Assembly (NCBI RefSeq): GCF_019977395.1
Contig: NZ_AP024660.1
Span: 1,674,001 to 1,738,000 of the forward strand
DNA from: Arthrobacter sp. NicSoilC5
GTDB taxonomy: Bacteria > Actinomycetota > Actinomycetes > Actinomycetales > Micrococcaceae
Direction: 5' to 3'
Length of the DNA: 64,000 nucleotides
Shown: one piece after another, positions 51,091-61,722 of the stretch
Layout of the letters: every line of letters begins with the position of its first letter
How positions within the stretch are numbered: position 1 is the first letter of the stretch
Translations under genes and position numbers: made by a program
The notes under the pieces: model-generated
Database searches by the model: none
Told to the model about the DNA's origin: nothing
Seen by the model: the letters and a program-made list of their open reading frames with translations, nothing else

Positions 51091-51909
51091 TTAGTAGATG
51101 AGTAGTTTGTCTATGAAGTACGCGAGGGATCCGACGGCCGAAACAGGGGCAAGGCCCATGCCCAGCGCGGCCGGGATGTTCAGCGGGGCACCGCGGAGCG
51201 TTGCCAGCCGCCGGAAGCTGGCCAAGACCGCACCGACCACCACGCCGAAGACGGCGGCCGGCAGGACGGCGATGTCCGACAGGACCAGCCCGGCAAGCGG
51301 TCCGGCCAGTCCGGCAAGCACCACTCCCAGCGGGGCGACGATGCTGTCCGGCCAGCGGATAAGCCCTGCCAGCAGGGCCACTGCGGCGCTGATCGCCGCC
51401 ACCAGCAGCATTTCCCGGACACCGTTGAACCGGGAGCCGGCAATCCAGCCCGCGCCGAGGCAGGACAAGAGGACACCTGCGCAGCATCCAAGGGTGGACT
51501 CCAGCCGCTGCGCCTGCCCGGTGCCGCGGATCAACTGCACCACGAAAACGGCCATCATTCCCAGGGCAACGAAGGCGGGTGTCCAGTCCAGGTACCCGGG
51601 GGCGGGCGCCAGGCCCGCCGCTACTGCGGCGCCTGCGCCCGGCAGGGCGATGACGGCGGCGAGGGTCTTTTTGGCGGGAATGCGCAGGAAGTGCGGCCAG
51701 CCGATGCCCACGGCCGCGGCGATCAGGATACCCACCACCACGAGCGCTTCCGGCGAGGCGTAGACCCCGGCGATAATCGCAATAAGGCCGGCTATCCCGA
51801 CGACGCCAACGGTCCAGGAGCCAAGCGAACGGACGGGCGCCTGCAGTTCCGCCGTCATGCGGGGCCCGGCCTGTGCTTCGTCGGTGCACTCACTGCGCTG
51901 TTTTCCCAT
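51091..51909 (-). CDS. Hypothetical multi-span membrane protein
   Basis: A 272-residue protein with about eight or nine hydrophobic segments separated by short loops, for example TVGVVGIAGLIAIIAGVYAS and AVFGVVVGAVLASF. There are no catalytic motifs. An internal ATG at 51856-51858 (MTAELQAPVR) is an alternative start. The spacing to the small membrane protein gene (17 bp) suggests one operon. The function is unknown. Confidence 0.8.
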   Translation of the reverse strand: MGKQRSECTDEAQAGPRMTAELQAPVRSLGSWTVGVVGIAGLIAIIAGVYASPEALVVVGILIAAAVGIGWPHFLRIPAKKTLAAVIALPGAGAAVAAGLAPAPGYLDWTPAFVALGMMAVFVVQLIRGTGQAQRLESTLGCCAGVLLSCLGAGWIAGSRFNGVREMLLVAAISAAVALLAGLIRWPDSIVAPLGVVLAGLAGPLAGLVLSDIAVLPAAVFGVVVGAVLASFRRLATLRGAPLNIPAALGMGLAPVSAVGSLAYFIDKLLIY

Positions 51910-52028
51910 CCTGGCGATCGGCCGGAAGGCTGGTCAGCCCCCTCACGGCAGGGCGGGTCCGCCCTGGTCCAATCCTGCCTTATGTGAACTGGATATGTCG
52001 CAAAACGTGCTGGTCCACGTCGCGGATC

Positions 52029-52058
52029 TGTGGTCTGGAAGGGGCTGACGGGTATACT
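52029..52058 (+). promoter_or_regulatory. Candidate glnR promoter
   Basis: TATACT (52053-52058) is a good -10 hexamer. TGTGGT 18 bases upstream is a weak -35. A start near 52065 would give a 134-nt untranslated leader. Confidence 0.5.
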
Positions 52059-52065
52059 CAAGGTT

Positions 52066-52198
52066 CAGCTACGCTCCCTGCTGAGGTGGCTGGCCGGCGG
52101 CATGCTGACGGACCAAAACCTCCTGCAGGAAGCCAGTACCGGCCGGTGAGAATCCGGTTCAGTCGCCCAACGATGCGCGGACGGCCCTTGGAGGAACA
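52066..52198 (+). promoter_or_regulatory. Structured leader, partial cobalamin-riboswitch likeness
   Basis: The leader contains GGAAGCC (52132-52138), then CCGGTGAGAATCCGG (52141-52158 region) and CAGTCGCCCAACGATG, resembling the GGAA..GGTG..AATCC..GTC.C core of cobalamin riboswitches. However, an extra ~11 bases separate GGAA from GGTG and the usual 3' part is missing, so it may be a diverged, truncated or unrelated RNA. GGAGGAAC before the glnR ATG is the ribosome site. Confidence 0.3.
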
Positions 52199-52897
52199 AT
52201 GTCGCACATCCTGTTACTGACCAACAGCACCGGTTCTTCGGTGGACATCCTGCCTGCCCTCGAGCTGCTGAACCACAGGGTCCATATCCTCCCCGCCGAG
52301 CCGACGGCCCTCCTCGAAACAGACCCCTGCGACATTGTCCTGCTGGACGCCCGCAAGGACCTGGTGGGCGCCCGCTCCCTCACCCAGCTCCTGAAAGCCA
52401 CTGGCCTCAGCGCCCCGCTCGTGCTGATCCTCACTGAGGGTGGCATGGCTGCGGTGTCCTCCGCGTGGGCCGTTGACGACATCGTCCTCGATTCCGCCGG
52501 CCCCGCCGAGGTGGAGGCCCGCATCCGGCTGTCCGTTGCCCGGGCCGTACCCGAGCAGGAAGACACCCCGAGCGAAATCCGTGCCGCGGGCGTCGTCATC
52601 GATGAGGCAAGCTACACGGCCCGGGTCAACGGGGCGCCCCTGAACCTGACCTTCAAGGAGTTCGAACTCCTGAAGTACCTGGCCCAGCACCCCGGCCGCG
52701 TCTTCACCCGGCAGCAGCTGCTTACCGAGGTCTGGGGTTACGACTACTACGGCGGCACGCGCACCGTGGATGTCCACGTCCGGCGGCTGCGGGCCAAGCT
52801 CGGCGCAGACCACGAGAACCTGATCAGCACCGTCAGGAACGTGGGCTACCGCCTCACCCTGGTCCGGCAGCAGGAAGATGAACTCACCGAGGCTTGA
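52199..52897 (+). CDS. glnR: GlnR-type orphan OmpR-family regulator
   Basis: GlnR governs nitrogen metabolism genes in actinobacteria. The 232-residue protein has an atypical receiver domain ([33 protein letters not shown]) that lacks the usual acidic pocket, and the winged helix [20 protein letters not shown] with [20 protein letters not shown]. No kinase is adjacent, as usual for GlnR. The neighbour mshD supports the call, since glnR-mshD is a known actinobacterial order. Confidence 0.9.
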   Translation: MSHILLLTNSTGSSVDILPALELLNHRVHILPAEPTALLETDPCDIVLLDARKDLVGARSLTQLLKATGLSAPLVLILTEGGMAAVSSAWAVDDIVLDSAGPAEVEARIRLSVARAVPEQEDTPSEIRAAGVVIDEASYTARVNGAPLNLTFKEFELLKYLAQHPGRVFTRQQLLTEVWGYDYYGGTRTVDVHVRRLRAKLGADHENLISTVRNVGYRLTLVRQQEDELTEA

Positions 52898-52930
52898 GCC
52901 TGGACCGCCGCCGGCGTATAGCCTTGGCTC

Positions 52931-53899
52931 ATGACTCCAGCGCATCCGCAGAAGTGGCCCGTCCATGTCGTCCGGGGCGGAGCTGACCAGCAACTGCTGA
53001 AAGACTGCCGCGACCTTTTGGCTGCGGCTGAGGAATCGGACGGCAACCCCTCCATTTCCGAGCAAACCCTGGTGACCATGCGGGCCGGGGATTCGGCCGA
53101 GCACACGCTGCTGACGCTGGCCCTCTACGCCCCGGACGAGGACTCCGACCCGGTGACCGGCCAGGATCTAGCGGGCTTCGCCGTCGTGGTTGAAGAGCAG
53201 GACGGAACCGGCATCCTGGAAATCGCCGTCCATCCCTCGTACCGGAACCAGGGTGTGGCGGACCGGCTGGTGGGTGCGCTGAAGGAGGTCCGGGGCTTTG
53301 ACGGGCTTAAGGCGTGGTCCCACGGCAACCACGAGGCCGCTGCCGACCTTGCCGCCCGCTATGGGTACGCGCCGGTGCGCGAGTTGTGGAAGATGCGGAT
53401 GACGACGGCGGGCGCGGACCTGCCCGACGCCGGCCTTCCGGACGGGGTGGCCATCCGCGCCTTCGTCCCCGGCAAGGATGAGGAGGCGTGGCTGGCCGCC
53501 AACCGGGCGGCGTTCGCCCACCACCCCGAGCAGGGCGGCCTCACCAGGGCCGACCTCGACGCGCGCATGGCCGAGGACTGGTTCGACCCGTCCGGCTTCC
53601 TCCTGGCGGAAGACCGGGACGGGCGCCTGCTGGGATACCACTGGACCAAGGTCCACCCCCGCCACGGTGAGCATCCTGCGATCGGCGAGGTTTACGTGGT
53701 GGGCGTGACGCCGGAGGCGCAGGGCATGGGCCTGGGCAAGGCGTTGACCATTGCCGGCATCAAACACCTCCGCGACGCAGGATTAAATGGCGTGATGCTT
53801 TACGTGGATGCTGACAACGCCCCGGCCGTTGCCCTGTACCGCCGGCTCGGCTTCACCCGCTGGGACATGGACGTCATGTACGGCCCGGCCGGCGGGTAG
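52931..53899 (+). CDS. mshD: Mycothiol synthase
   Basis: MshD acetylates Cys-GlcN-Ins in the last step of mycothiol synthesis. The 322 residues make two GNAT domains: the first with LEIAVHPSYRNQGVADRLVG, the second with VYVVGVTPEAQGMGLGKALT, WFDPSGFLLAEDRDGRLLGY and LYVDADNAPAVALYRRLGFT. It is 33 bp after glnR. The presence of mycothiol genes marks the host as an actinobacterium. Confidence 0.94.
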   Translation: MTPAHPQKWPVHVVRGGADQQLLKDCRDLLAAAEESDGNPSISEQTLVTMRAGDSAEHTLLTLALYAPDEDSDPVTGQDLAGFAVVVEEQDGTGILEIAVHPSYRNQGVADRLVGALKEVRGFDGLKAWSHGNHEAAADLAARYGYAPVRELWKMRMTTAGADLPDAGLPDGVAIRAFVPGKDEEAWLAANRAAFAHHPEQGGLTRADLDARMAEDWFDPSGFLLAEDRDGRLLGYHWTKVHPRHGEHPAIGEVYVVGVTPEAQGMGLGKALTIAGIKHLRDAGLNGVMLYVDADNAPAVALYRRLGFTRWDMDVMYGPAGG

Positions 53900-54028
53900 G
53901 CAGGCCGCAAACCAATCCCCGGCGCCGCGTAAAACAAAGGCCGTGGGACCGGTGAATGCTTGTAAGGTTGAAATGGAGCCGCGCGGGGCGGAAGCGCCGG
54001 CACTGGAGCGCCAGCTAAAGGAGAAGCC

Positions 54029-56278
54029 ATGAACCCGGAACCGTCCGGAACAGCCACGTCCCAGGATGTTGCGGTGCCTGTCCGGGCCCGCTTCGGCTCC
54101 TCCGAGGTACCGGCATCACGGGCCACCCAGGACCGGATCGACATCCCTGAGTTCGCACCGAACCTGCAGCCGGAAGGCGACATCCGCCCTGACCGGTTCC
54201 TGGACCGCGAGCTGAGCTGGCTTGCCTTCAATTCCCGCGTGCTGGAACTGGCGGAAGACCCCACCCTCCACCTGCTGGAACGGGTGAGCTTCCTGTCCAT
54301 CTTCGCCTCCAACCTGGACGAGTTCTTCATGGTCCGCGTGGCAGGCCTCAAGCGCCGCATCGCCACCGGACTCGCCGTCCCCTCCCCTGCCGGCCTGAGC
54401 CCGGTTGAGGTGCTGGAGCGGATCAGCGAGGAAGCCCACCGGCTCCAGCAGCGGCATTCGCAGGTCTTCGCGGAGCAGATCCGCCCCGCCCTGGCCTACG
54501 AGCACATCCACGTCATGCAGTGGGGGGAACTGGACGACGCCGCCCAGCAGCAGCTCAGCGTCATGTTCGCGGAAAAGGTCTTCCCCATCCTCACGCCCCT
54601 TGCCGTGGATCCGGCGCATCCGTTCCCCTATATCTCGGGCCTTTCACTGAACCTTGCCGTGGTGGTCCGGAACCCGGTCAGCGACAAGGAGCTCTTCGCC
54701 CGCGTCAAGGTCCCCGACCAGCTGCCGCGGCTGATCTCCATCGACGGCCCGCGCGCCGGTGCCGTGCCGGGCCGGGTGGCACGGTTCATCGCGCTTGAAG
54801 AAGTCATCGCCGTGCACCTGGACAAGCTGTTCCCCGGCATGGAGGTCCTGGAGCACCACACCTTCCGCGTGACGCGCAACGAGGACGTGGAGGTGGAGGA
54901 GGACGATGCCGAAAACCTCCTGCAGGCACTGGAGAAGGAACTCCTCCGCCGCCGGTTCGGCCCGCCCGTCCGGCTGGAAGTCACCAACGACATCAACCCC
55001 AATATCCGGGCACTGCTGATCCGTGAACTGGGGGTCGAAGAGTCCGAGGTGTACTCGGTGCCCGCACCGCTGGACATGCGGGGCCTGTCCGTCATTGCCG
55101 GGATCGACCGTGCGGACCTGCACTACCCCAAGCATGTCCCGCACACGTCGCGGTACCTGAACGAGTCCGAGACATCCAAGGCTGCCAACGTGTTCGCCGC
55201 CATGCGGCGCCGGGACATCCTGCTGCACCACCCGTACGATTCGTTCTCCACGTCAGTACAGGCGTTCCTGGAACAGGCCGCGGCGGACCCGAAGGTCCAG
55301 GCCATCAAGCAGACCCTGTACCGCACCTCCGGCGACTCCCCCATCGTGGACGCCCTGATCGACGCTGCCGAGGCCGGCAAGCAGGTCCTGGCCCTGGTGG
55401 AGATCAAGGCCAGGTTCGATGAGCAGGCCAACATCTCCTGGGCCCGCAAACTGGAACAGGCCGGCGTGCACGTGGTGTACGGCATCGTGGGCCTGAAAAC
55501 CCACTGCAAGCTTTCGCTGGTGGTACGGCAGGAGGTGGACGGCCTTCGCCGCTACTGCCACATCGGCACCGGCAACTACCATCCGCGCACTGCACGGTAC
55601 TACGAGGACCTGGGCCTGCTGACTGCCAACGACCAGGTGGGCGAGGACCTTTCCAAGCTGTTCAACCAGCTTTCCGGCTACGCGCCCAAGTCAACCTTCA
55701 AGCGCCTGCTGGTGGCACCCCGCTCCGTGCGCTCCGGGCTCATCGACCGGATTGAGACGGAGATCCGCAATGCCCGGGCAGGTGTGCCGGGCCATGTGCA
55801 GATCAAGGTGAACTCAATGGTGGACGAGGCCATCATCGACTCCCTGTACCGTGCATCCCAGGCGGGTGTGAAGGTGGACGTGGTGGTCCGCGGCATCTGC
55901 TCCCTGCGCCCCGGCGTTCCCGGCCTGAGCGACAACATCACGGTGCGTTCCATCCTGGGCCGGTTCCTTGAACACTCGCGGGTGTTCGCCTTTGCCAACG
56001 GCGGGGACCCCGTGGTGTACATCGGCTCCGCGGACATGATGCACCGTAACCTGGACCGACGGGTGGAGGCGCTGGTGCAGCTCAGCAGCCCGGACGACAT
56101 CACCTACGTCCTTGACCTCCTGCGCCGCTACATGGACCCGGAAACCTCCAGCTGGCACCTCGACAACGAGGGCCGCTGGATCCGGCACCACCTCTCCGAG
56201 GACGGGAAGCCGCTTGAAGACGTCCAGTCCTGGCTGCTGGCGTCCCGTCCGCGGCAACGCAGCCTGAGCCGGCGATAA
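54029..56278 (+). CDS. ppk: Polyphosphate kinase 1
   Basis: PPK1 builds polyphosphate from ATP reversibly. The 749-residue protein has the N-terminal [20 protein letters not shown], the catalytic domain region [20 protein letters not shown] and the phospho-His motif in [20 protein letters not shown]. The ATG at 54029 has AAGGAG upstream. It is followed 11 bp later by the NUDIX/phosphatase gene. Confidence 0.97.
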   Translation: MNPEPSGTATSQDVAVPVRARFGSSEVPASRATQDRIDIPEFAPNLQPEGDIRPDRFLDRELSWLAFNSRVLELAEDPTLHLLERVSFLSIFASNLDEFFMVRVAGLKRRIATGLAVPSPAGLSPVEVLERISEEAHRLQQRHSQVFAEQIRPALAYEHIHVMQWGELDDAAQQQLSVMFAEKVFPILTPLAVDPAHPFPYISGLSLNLAVVVRNPVSDKELFARVKVPDQLPRLISIDGPRAGAVPGRVARFIALEEVIAVHLDKLFPGMEVLEHHTFRVTRNEDVEVEEDDAENLLQALEKELLRRRFGPPVRLEVTNDINPNIRALLIRELGVEESEVYSVPAPLDMRGLSVIAGIDRADLHYPKHVPHTSRYLNESETSKAANVFAAMRRRDILLHHPYDSFSTSVQAFLEQAAADPKVQAIKQTLYRTSGDSPIVDALIDAAEAGKQVLALVEIKARFDEQANISWARKLEQAGVHVVYGIVGLKTHCKLSLVVRQEVDGLRRYCHIGTGNYHPRTARYYEDLGLLTANDQVGEDLSKLFNQLSGYAPKSTFKRLLVAPRSVRSGLIDRIETEIRNARAGVPGHVQIKVNSMVDEAIIDSLYRASQAGVKVDVVVRGICSLRPGVPGLSDNITVRSILGRFLEHSRVFAFANGGDPVVYIGSADMMHRNLDRRVEALVQLSSPDDITYVLDLLRRYMDPETSSWHLDNEGRWIRHHLSEDGKPLEDVQSWLLASRPRQRSLSRR

Positions 56279-56289
56279 GGGCCGCCGCG

Positions 56290-57258
56290 TTGTCGAGCGA
56301 TGCACTCGTAGCTGACCAGACTGACCACCCGGGGGAACCCATAGCTGTAACTGCTGCGGGCGCCATTCCCTGGCGCGCCGGCAGGGACGGCCTGGAGGTC
56401 CTGCTGATCCACCGGCCCCGCTATGACGACTGGTCATGGCCCAAGGGAAAGATCGACGCCGGCGAGACAATCCCCGAATGCGCCGTCCGTGAGGTGTGGG
56501 AGGAGATCGGCCTCAAGGCGCCCCTGGGGATACCGCTGCCGCCCATCCACTACCACGTGGCGTCCGGGCTCAAGGTGGTCCACTACTGGGCGGTCAGGGT
56601 CAACGGTGACAGCCTGGTTCCGGACGGCAAGGAAGTGGACAGCGTCATGTGGTGCGCCCCCGAAAAGGCCGCCCGCCTGCTGTCCAACCCGTCCGACGTC
56701 GGCCCGCTTGAATACCTGCGCGACGCGCATGAACGCGGGGAGCTGGACACCTGGCCCTTACTGGTGCTCCGCCATGCCAAGGCCAAGCCGCGCTCGTCCT
56801 GGAGCAAGGCCGAGGGCGAACGCCCGTTGGCGGCCACCGGATCCCGGCAGGCCCAGGCCGTGGGCCGGCTCCTGGAGGTATGGAAGCCCATGCGGGTGGT
56901 GACCAGCCCCTGGCTGCGCTGCGTCGCAACCGTGGCCCCGTATGCCCGGGCCACGGGCGCGAAAGTGAAGCTCGCGGAGGGCTTGACCGAGCACAAGCAC
57001 CAGCGGAGTCCGAAGAAAACCGCCGCCGTCATCGAGTCCCTGGTCGATAAGCAACGGGCCGTGGTGGTCTGTACCCACCGGCCTGCCCTGCCCACAGTGC
57101 TCAAGCAGCTTGCCACCCACATGCCATCACACCTGGCGAAGCTGCTGCCCGCCCATGAGCCGTTCCTGTCACCGGGCGAGGTGGTGGTCTGCCATGTGGC
57201 CAACAGCGGTAAAAAACGGGTTGTAGCGGTGGAACAGTTCAAGCCCTTTGACGACTAA
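56290..57258 (+). CDS. NUDIX / histidine phosphatase fusion (MutT1-like)
   Basis: This 322-residue protein pairs an N-terminal NUDIX hydrolase, with the full box in GKIDAGETIPECAVREVWEE, with a C-terminal histidine phosphatase domain (LVLRHAKAKPRSSWSKAEGE, and a second His in VVVCTHRPALPTVLK). MutT1 of mycobacteria has the same build and removes 8-oxo-dGTP or diadenosine polyphosphates. It starts at TTG (56290) with AAGGG upstream and follows ppk, an order also known in mycobacteria. Confidence 0.9.
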   Translation: MSSDALVADQTDHPGEPIAVTAAGAIPWRAGRDGLEVLLIHRPRYDDWSWPKGKIDAGETIPECAVREVWEEIGLKAPLGIPLPPIHYHVASGLKVVHYWAVRVNGDSLVPDGKEVDSVMWCAPEKAARLLSNPSDVGPLEYLRDAHERGELDTWPLLVLRHAKAKPRSSWSKAEGERPLAATGSRQAQAVGRLLEVWKPMRVVTSPWLRCVATVAPYARATGAKVKLAEGLTEHKHQRSPKKTAAVIESLVDKQRAVVVCTHRPALPTVLKQLATHMPSHLAKLLPAHEPFLSPGEVVVCHVANSGKKRVVAVEQFKPFDD

Positions 57259-57334
57259 GGAAACCCGCGCCGCTTGACCCGGGGCCGGTATCCCCCTTGA
57301 CTTGGGTGAACGATGCACAGTTCTGGGGGATAAC

Positions 57335-58978
57335 GTGCCGGCTGCCATGACCGCTGTTCTTTCTGATGCTCCACCCGTTGCCGTCCTCTGGCCGTTCCTG
57401 CTCGCCGGCGGCGCGTACCTCCTGCTCCGATCCCTGATCCGTGGCGCCCGGGGCCCGGATTTCACCGCAGCAGCATCCCGGCACGCGTTTTGCATCGGAG
57501 TGATCGGCTGGCTGGGAAGTTCGCTGCTGCCGGCTGCCAACGCAGGCATCCTGCCATTACCTGGATCATCGACGGTTCCCGTGGACATTGCCCCGGCCCT
57601 CGCGTGGCCGGTTCTCGGCTGCCTGGCCGCACACGTGCTGGGGCAGCTCAGCTACCCCAAGGCCCGCGTCCAGCCGGGGAAGCTGACCGGAAAGGTGTCC
57701 CGCGTCCGCGATCTCCTTCCCCGTCCCCTCGCCTGGACGGTCACGGTGATCTTCGGCCTCTCCGTTGCCCAGGTCGTGTGGACGTCCACTCTGCCCGGTT
57801 TCGCACCACGCCCTTACTGGTCACGCCCGGATGGTGGGGGCGGCTACGCCACCTTTGGCGGAGAAGGCCGGATCCCTGGCGTGCAGCTGGCGATGTACCT
57901 GGGCGGCGCGTTGTTCGCCCTGGTTTTGGGAACCCTCGCCGTACTGCTGCTGATCAGCCGCCGCAGGCCGGTGGACGGGCTTGCCTTCGGACTCGACGCC
58001 CTGCTGCGGACCATCACCATGAACCGTCTCCTTCGTACGGTTGCGACCGTTGCGTCCGGGTTGGCGGCCATCGCGGGAAACCACGCAGCCCGGACGGATC
58101 CGGCCACCGGACCCGCGAACTGGTTCAACCCGGCCGGGGCACTGAATCTGGGCGTCCTGCTGCTGATGTTGTTCTGGTCTCCACCCAGGCTGACGGGCGC
58201 ACAGCCAAGGCGCGGGCGCGCCGCCAACCGGGAAGAACCGGTCATGCGGTTATCGGTGTCGATCGGCGCCGTGATGGGACTTGCGGCGTTTGTTCCTGTA
58301 CCCGCGGCAATCTTGGTCCCGGGCGCGGTTACCGGGCATCCGGCGCTATTGGTGGCCGTATCCGCCGCGGCTGTCCTGGCCGTTGTTTCACTCGGCGAAC
58401 TGCTGGTGCACCGGAATTACGGGGCCACGGACGAGCCTCGGCACTGGCCCCGCCAACCGGTTCCACCCGGCCTGGCCTGCACGCTGGTTGCGGCTGCAAC
58501 TGTTCTCATGGCTGCCGTCTTCCTTGTTGCGTGGCGGCAGGTTGAGCTGGGAGTGGAGCAGTCATGGCCGGTGACTGCTTGGGCCAGTGCCGGGGTTCTG
58601 CCCGTCTCGGGCCTTCCCCTGCTGCTGGCCCGCCGGCGCAGCAGCGTTCGAGGCACTGTCCCCGGACTCGACGCCGCCCTCCGCGCCATCACCGTGCACC
58701 GGGTGGTCCGGACGCTGGCCGCGTTCTTCGCGGTTCAAGCCGGTGTTTTGCTGATAGGCGCCGGCCCGAAGCTGCACAGCGCATCGCCCCTGGGCCCGGA
58801 GCCCTGGGACTTCGCCTGGCAGGCCGCGCCCGGCGTCGGGGCTGTCCTGGCAGCGGCGGGCGTGGTGGTCGCCGTGATTCCTGTCGGCGGAACAGCCCAG
58901 CGCGGTACCTCCGGACCACCGCCGGCCCAAGATCTTCAGCCAGTAGACTTGAGGCGTGAGCATCCCAACGCCTTATGA
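57335..58978 (+). CDS. Large membrane protein with duplicated halves
   Basis: A 547-residue protein with about 12 hydrophobic segments. Starting at GTG 57335 (GGGGG upstream), two related blocks are seen: [19 protein letters not shown] at residues 219-237 and [19 protein letters not shown] at 444-462, each after an LLL..RRR..V.G stretch. This shows an internal duplication. No family is recognised. Its 3' end overlaps the thyA start by 23 bp. Confidence 0.82.
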   Translation: MPAAMTAVLSDAPPVAVLWPFLLAGGAYLLLRSLIRGARGPDFTAAASRHAFCIGVIGWLGSSLLPAANAGILPLPGSSTVPVDIAPALAWPVLGCLAAHVLGQLSYPKARVQPGKLTGKVSRVRDLLPRPLAWTVTVIFGLSVAQVVWTSTLPGFAPRPYWSRPDGGGGYATFGGEGRIPGVQLAMYLGGALFALVLGTLAVLLLISRRRPVDGLAFGLDALLRTITMNRLLRTVATVASGLAAIAGNHAARTDPATGPANWFNPAGALNLGVLLLMLFWSPPRLTGAQPRRGRAANREEPVMRLSVSIGAVMGLAAFVPVPAAILVPGAVTGHPALLVAVSAAAVLAVVSLGELLVHRNYGATDEPRHWPRQPVPPGLACTLVAAATVLMAAVFLVAWRQVELGVEQSWPVTAWASAGVLPVSGLPLLLARRRSSVRGTVPGLDAALRAITVHRVVRTLAAFFAVQAGVLLIGAGPKLHSASPLGPEPWDFAWQAAPGVGAVLAAAGVVVAVIPVGGTAQRGTSGPPPAQDLQPVDLRREHPNAL

Positions 58979-59759
58979 AGACCTCCTGCGCGATGTCCTG
59001 GCCACCGGCACCCATAAATCGGACCGCACGGGCACCGGAACCACCAGCGTTTTCGGGCGGCAGATCCGCTTTGACCTCTCCGAAAGCTTTCCGCTGATCA
59101 CGACCAAGCGGGTCCATTTCAAGTCAGTGGCGGTGGAGCTCCTGTGGTTCCTGCGCGGCGAGACCAACATCAAGTGGATGACGGACCAGGGCGTCACCAT
59201 CTGGAACGAGTGGGCGGATGAGGACGGCGACCTGGGCCCGGTCTACGGCGTGCAGTGGCGAAGCTGGCCCACCCCGGACGGCGGCCACATCGACCAGATC
59301 GCCGAACTGATCGAGAACCTGAAATCGAATCCGGACTCCCGCCGGCACATCGTGTCAGCGTGGAACGTTTCCGAACTCAACGACATGGCGCTCCCGCCCT
59401 GCCACGCGTTCTTCCAGTTCTACGTGGCCAACGGCAAGCTCTCGTGCCAGCTCTACCAGCGCTCCGCTGACATGTTCCTGGGCGTCCCCTTCAACATCGC
59501 CTCCTATGCGCTGCTCACCTGCATGGTCGCCCAGCAGGTGGGCCTCGAGCCCGGCGAATTCGTGTGGACCGGCGGTGACGTGCACATCTACGAGAACCAC
59601 ATGGACCAGGTCCTCAAGCAGCTGGAACGCGAGCCCTACGAGTACCCGCAGCTGAAGATCACCCGCAAGCCGGCCTCGATCTTCGACTACACCTTGGAGG
59701 ACTTCGACGTGGTGGGCTACCAGCACCACCCCACGATCAAGGCGCCGATCGCCGTATGA
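58956..59759 (+). CDS. thyA: Thymidylate synthase
   Basis: ThyA methylates dUMP to dTMP using methylene-tetrahydrofolate. The 267-residue protein has the [19 protein letters not shown] start, [20 protein letters not shown] and the catalytic Cys in [17 protein letters not shown], then [20 protein letters not shown]. It starts at GTG 58956, inside the 3' end of the preceding gene, and overlaps folA by 4 bp. Confidence 0.98.
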   Translation: MSIPTPYEDLLRDVLATGTHKSDRTGTGTTSVFGRQIRFDLSESFPLITTKRVHFKSVAVELLWFLRGETNIKWMTDQGVTIWNEWADEDGDLGPVYGVQWRSWPTPDGGHIDQIAELIENLKSNPDSRRHIVSAWNVSELNDMALPPCHAFFQFYVANGKLSCQLYQRSADMFLGVPFNIASYALLTCMVAQQVGLEPGEFVWTGGDVHIYENHMDQVLKQLEREPYEYPQLKITRKPASIFDYTLEDFDVVGYQHHPTIKAPIAV

Positions 59760-60340
59760 GCACCGAAAACTTCACTGATCCCCAGTCCTTCACGGAGGAG
59801 CTGGCTGCCTCGATCACCGGCGTCGGCCTGGTCTGGGCGCAGACCTCCGACGGCGTCATCGGCAAGGACGGGGACATGCCCTGGCACCTGCCCGAGGACC
59901 TCAAACACTTCACCCGCCTCACCAACGGGCATCCGGTCATCATGGGCCGGAAAACCTGGCTGTCCTTCCCGGACAAGTACCGCCCGCTGCCCGGGCGCAC
60001 GAACATTGTCATCACCCGGCAGAAAAGCTGGGCCAACACGCCCGAGGCGGAGGGCGCCGTCGTGGTTCCCTCCCTTGATGACGCACTCCTTGAGTCGCAG
60101 TTTGTCGACGGCGGCGAGACCGTCTGGATCCTGGGCGGCGGTGAGGTCTTCCGCCAGTCCACCGAGCTCGCCAACGTCGCGGTGGTTACCACCATCGATG
60201 TGGAGGCCGACGGCGACACATTCGCCCCGGAGCTCGGCGCCAGCTGGGAGGCCACCGCCTCCGTCCCGCCGGACGGCTGGCTGACGGCCGCCAACGGCAC
60301 ACGCTACCGATTCACCAAATGGTCACGGACCGAGGGCTAG
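59756..60340 (+). CDS. folA: Dihydrofolate reductase
   Basis: DHFR regenerates tetrahydrofolate, consumed by ThyA. The 194 residues contain [30 protein letters not shown] with the conserved Asp/Trp region, [20 protein letters not shown] and the [12 protein letters not shown] loop. An extra ~20 residues precede the fold. It is coupled to thyA (ATGA) as in many bacteria. Confidence 0.97.
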   Translation: MSTENFTDPQSFTEELAASITGVGLVWAQTSDGVIGKDGDMPWHLPEDLKHFTRLTNGHPVIMGRKTWLSFPDKYRPLPGRTNIVITRQKSWANTPEAEGAVVVPSLDDALLESQFVDGGETVWILGGGEVFRQSTELANVAVVTTIDVEADGDTFAPELGASWEATASVPPDGWLTAANGTRYRFTKWSRTEG

Positions 60341-60344
60341 GAAC

Positions 60345-60563
60345 ATGCTGAAGAAACCGGAAACCCTGTTCGTCCTGGGCTACATGCTGCTGCCCCTGCT
60401 GGCGCTGCTGTCCGCGATCGTGGGACTGACCATGATCCTGGGAGGCAACAAGATCGCCGGAGCCATCGTGCTGGTGGTGGTCACACAGGTGTTCACCTTC
60501 GGGGCGTTCTTCGCGCTGCGCGCGCGGAAGGCAGCCGTACTGGAGCAGTCAGACCAGGGCTAA
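60345..60563 (+). CDS. Small two-span membrane protein
   Basis: The 72-residue product has two hydrophobic segments (FVLGYMLLPLLALLSAIVGL and the stretch GAIVLVVVTQVFTFGAFFAL) and a basic Arg/Lys loop before the C-terminus. It lies 4 bp after folA, so it is probably part of the thyA-folA operon. No function is known to me. Confidence 0.82.
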   Translation: MLKKPETLFVLGYMLLPLLALLSAIVGLTMILGGNKIAGAIVLVVVTQVFTFGAFFALRARKAAVLEQSDQG

Positions 60564-60676
60564 CGCTCACTGCAGCGGCATGGGGAGGACACCCCATCGC
60601 GGGCGGCCCGGGCGCGGCCTAGGCTGGGGCATGCAGCACTCTGGGGGCTGTTGAATGATATTGGGGGGAAATCCTG

Positions 60677-61702
60677 GTGGCAGGAACTTTATGGGGCGCC
60701 GACGTCGAGCAACTGCGGGCCCTCGCGCAGCAGTTCAACAAGACGGCGGATCTGCTGCAGCAGCAGTCGACGCAGCTGAGCAGTCAGATCAACAACAACC
60801 CGGCCTGGAAGGGCGCGGATGCCCAGCGGTTCCGCTCGGACTGGAACACCAGCCACCGGACCCTTCTCCAGCAGACCGTCTCGCGGCTGCAGCAGGAATC
60901 GAAAGTACTGCTCAAGAACGCTGATGAGCAGGAGAAGGCGAGCGGCGGGGCACCCGGCTCCGCGGGCGGCCCGGGCTTCGGCGGATCTGTCGGGCCAGGT
61001 TCCGGATCTCCCGCGGATCCTTGGGGGCCCGATTGGCTGGCCAAGGGTTCGCCATTCCGGGACGGGTGGGGTCTTCGCGGCCAGATCAAGGCGGGCTTGG
61101 ATCTGCCGAAAAGCGTTTTTGGTTTGGGCACGATGGCCGCCAAAGGCCTGGACAGCTTTACTGATGCTGAACTCTGGGCCAAGCTTCCGGGCAGGAGCAT
61201 CACTTACAATTTGCTGGATTCCGGGACAGATATCCTCGGACTCAAGAATCTTCAGAAATATATCCCGGCACTCAACCAATTCGGCGGTGTCTTTAAAGAG
61301 AGTCCATGGTTGTTCAAGGGTCAGGGTGCAATTCTCGAAGGCCTTGGAAAAGGCGGGCTCGGCCGGGGCCTGGGGTGGGCCGGCGTGGGCCTGAACGCTT
61401 TCGACACGGCGGGGTATATCGCGGCAGGCAAACCGGAGGAGGCCTTGTGGTCGGGCGCCAAGACGGCACTCGGCGTGGCCTGCTTCCTTCCGCCGCCTGC
61501 TGGAACCATCTGCACGGTGGTCAGTGCCGGAATCGCGATTTACGAGATCCCTGCCGTCAAGGAGTTCGTGAACAACGCGGCCAGCAACGTCGCGGATACT
61601 ATGGCCAGCGCCGTGAAGGATCCTGGCCGGTTCGTCGAAGACACCGGCAAGAATCTGGCCGACCTCGGCAAGAGCGCCGCCAGCTTCCTCGGCTTCGGAT
61701 AA
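60677..61702 (+). CDS. WXG100-headed hydrophobic protein, possible T7SS effector
   Basis: A 341-residue protein. Residues 1-92 look like a WXG100 helical hairpin (VEQLRALAQQFNKTADLLQQ, WKG in NNPAWKGADAQRFRSDW). A Gly/Ser/Pro linker (about 93-118) leads to a C-terminal region with Gly-rich hydrophobic helices (GLGRGLGWAGVGLNAFDTAG, CFLPPPAGTICTVVSAGIAI). This is the layout of type VII-exported polymorphic toxins; no secretion gene is in the window. The start is GTG with GGGGGGAAAT upstream. No nuclease or protease motif is visible; the C-terminus could be membrane-active. Confidence 0.75.
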   Translation: MAGTLWGADVEQLRALAQQFNKTADLLQQQSTQLSSQINNNPAWKGADAQRFRSDWNTSHRTLLQQTVSRLQQESKVLLKNADEQEKASGGAPGSAGGPGFGGSVGPGSGSPADPWGPDWLAKGSPFRDGWGLRGQIKAGLDLPKSVFGLGTMAAKGLDSFTDAELWAKLPGRSITYNLLDSGTDILGLKNLQKYIPALNQFGGVFKESPWLFKGQGAILEGLGKGGLGRGLGWAGVGLNAFDTAGYIAAGKPEEALWSGAKTALGVACFLPPPAGTICTVVSAGIAIYEIPAVKEFVNNAASNVADTMASAVKDPGRFVEDTGKNLADLGKSAASFLGFG

Positions 61703-61722
61703 CTCAACTAAAGGACAAATTC

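Larger units (their letters stand above)
51910..52198. other. Divergent region with structured glnR leader
   Basis: This region separates the minus-strand membrane protein gene from glnR. It contains the candidate promoter at 52029-52058 and a leader of about 130 nt (see the entry at 52066). The 51910-52028 part holds no recognisable feature. Confidence 0.5.
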
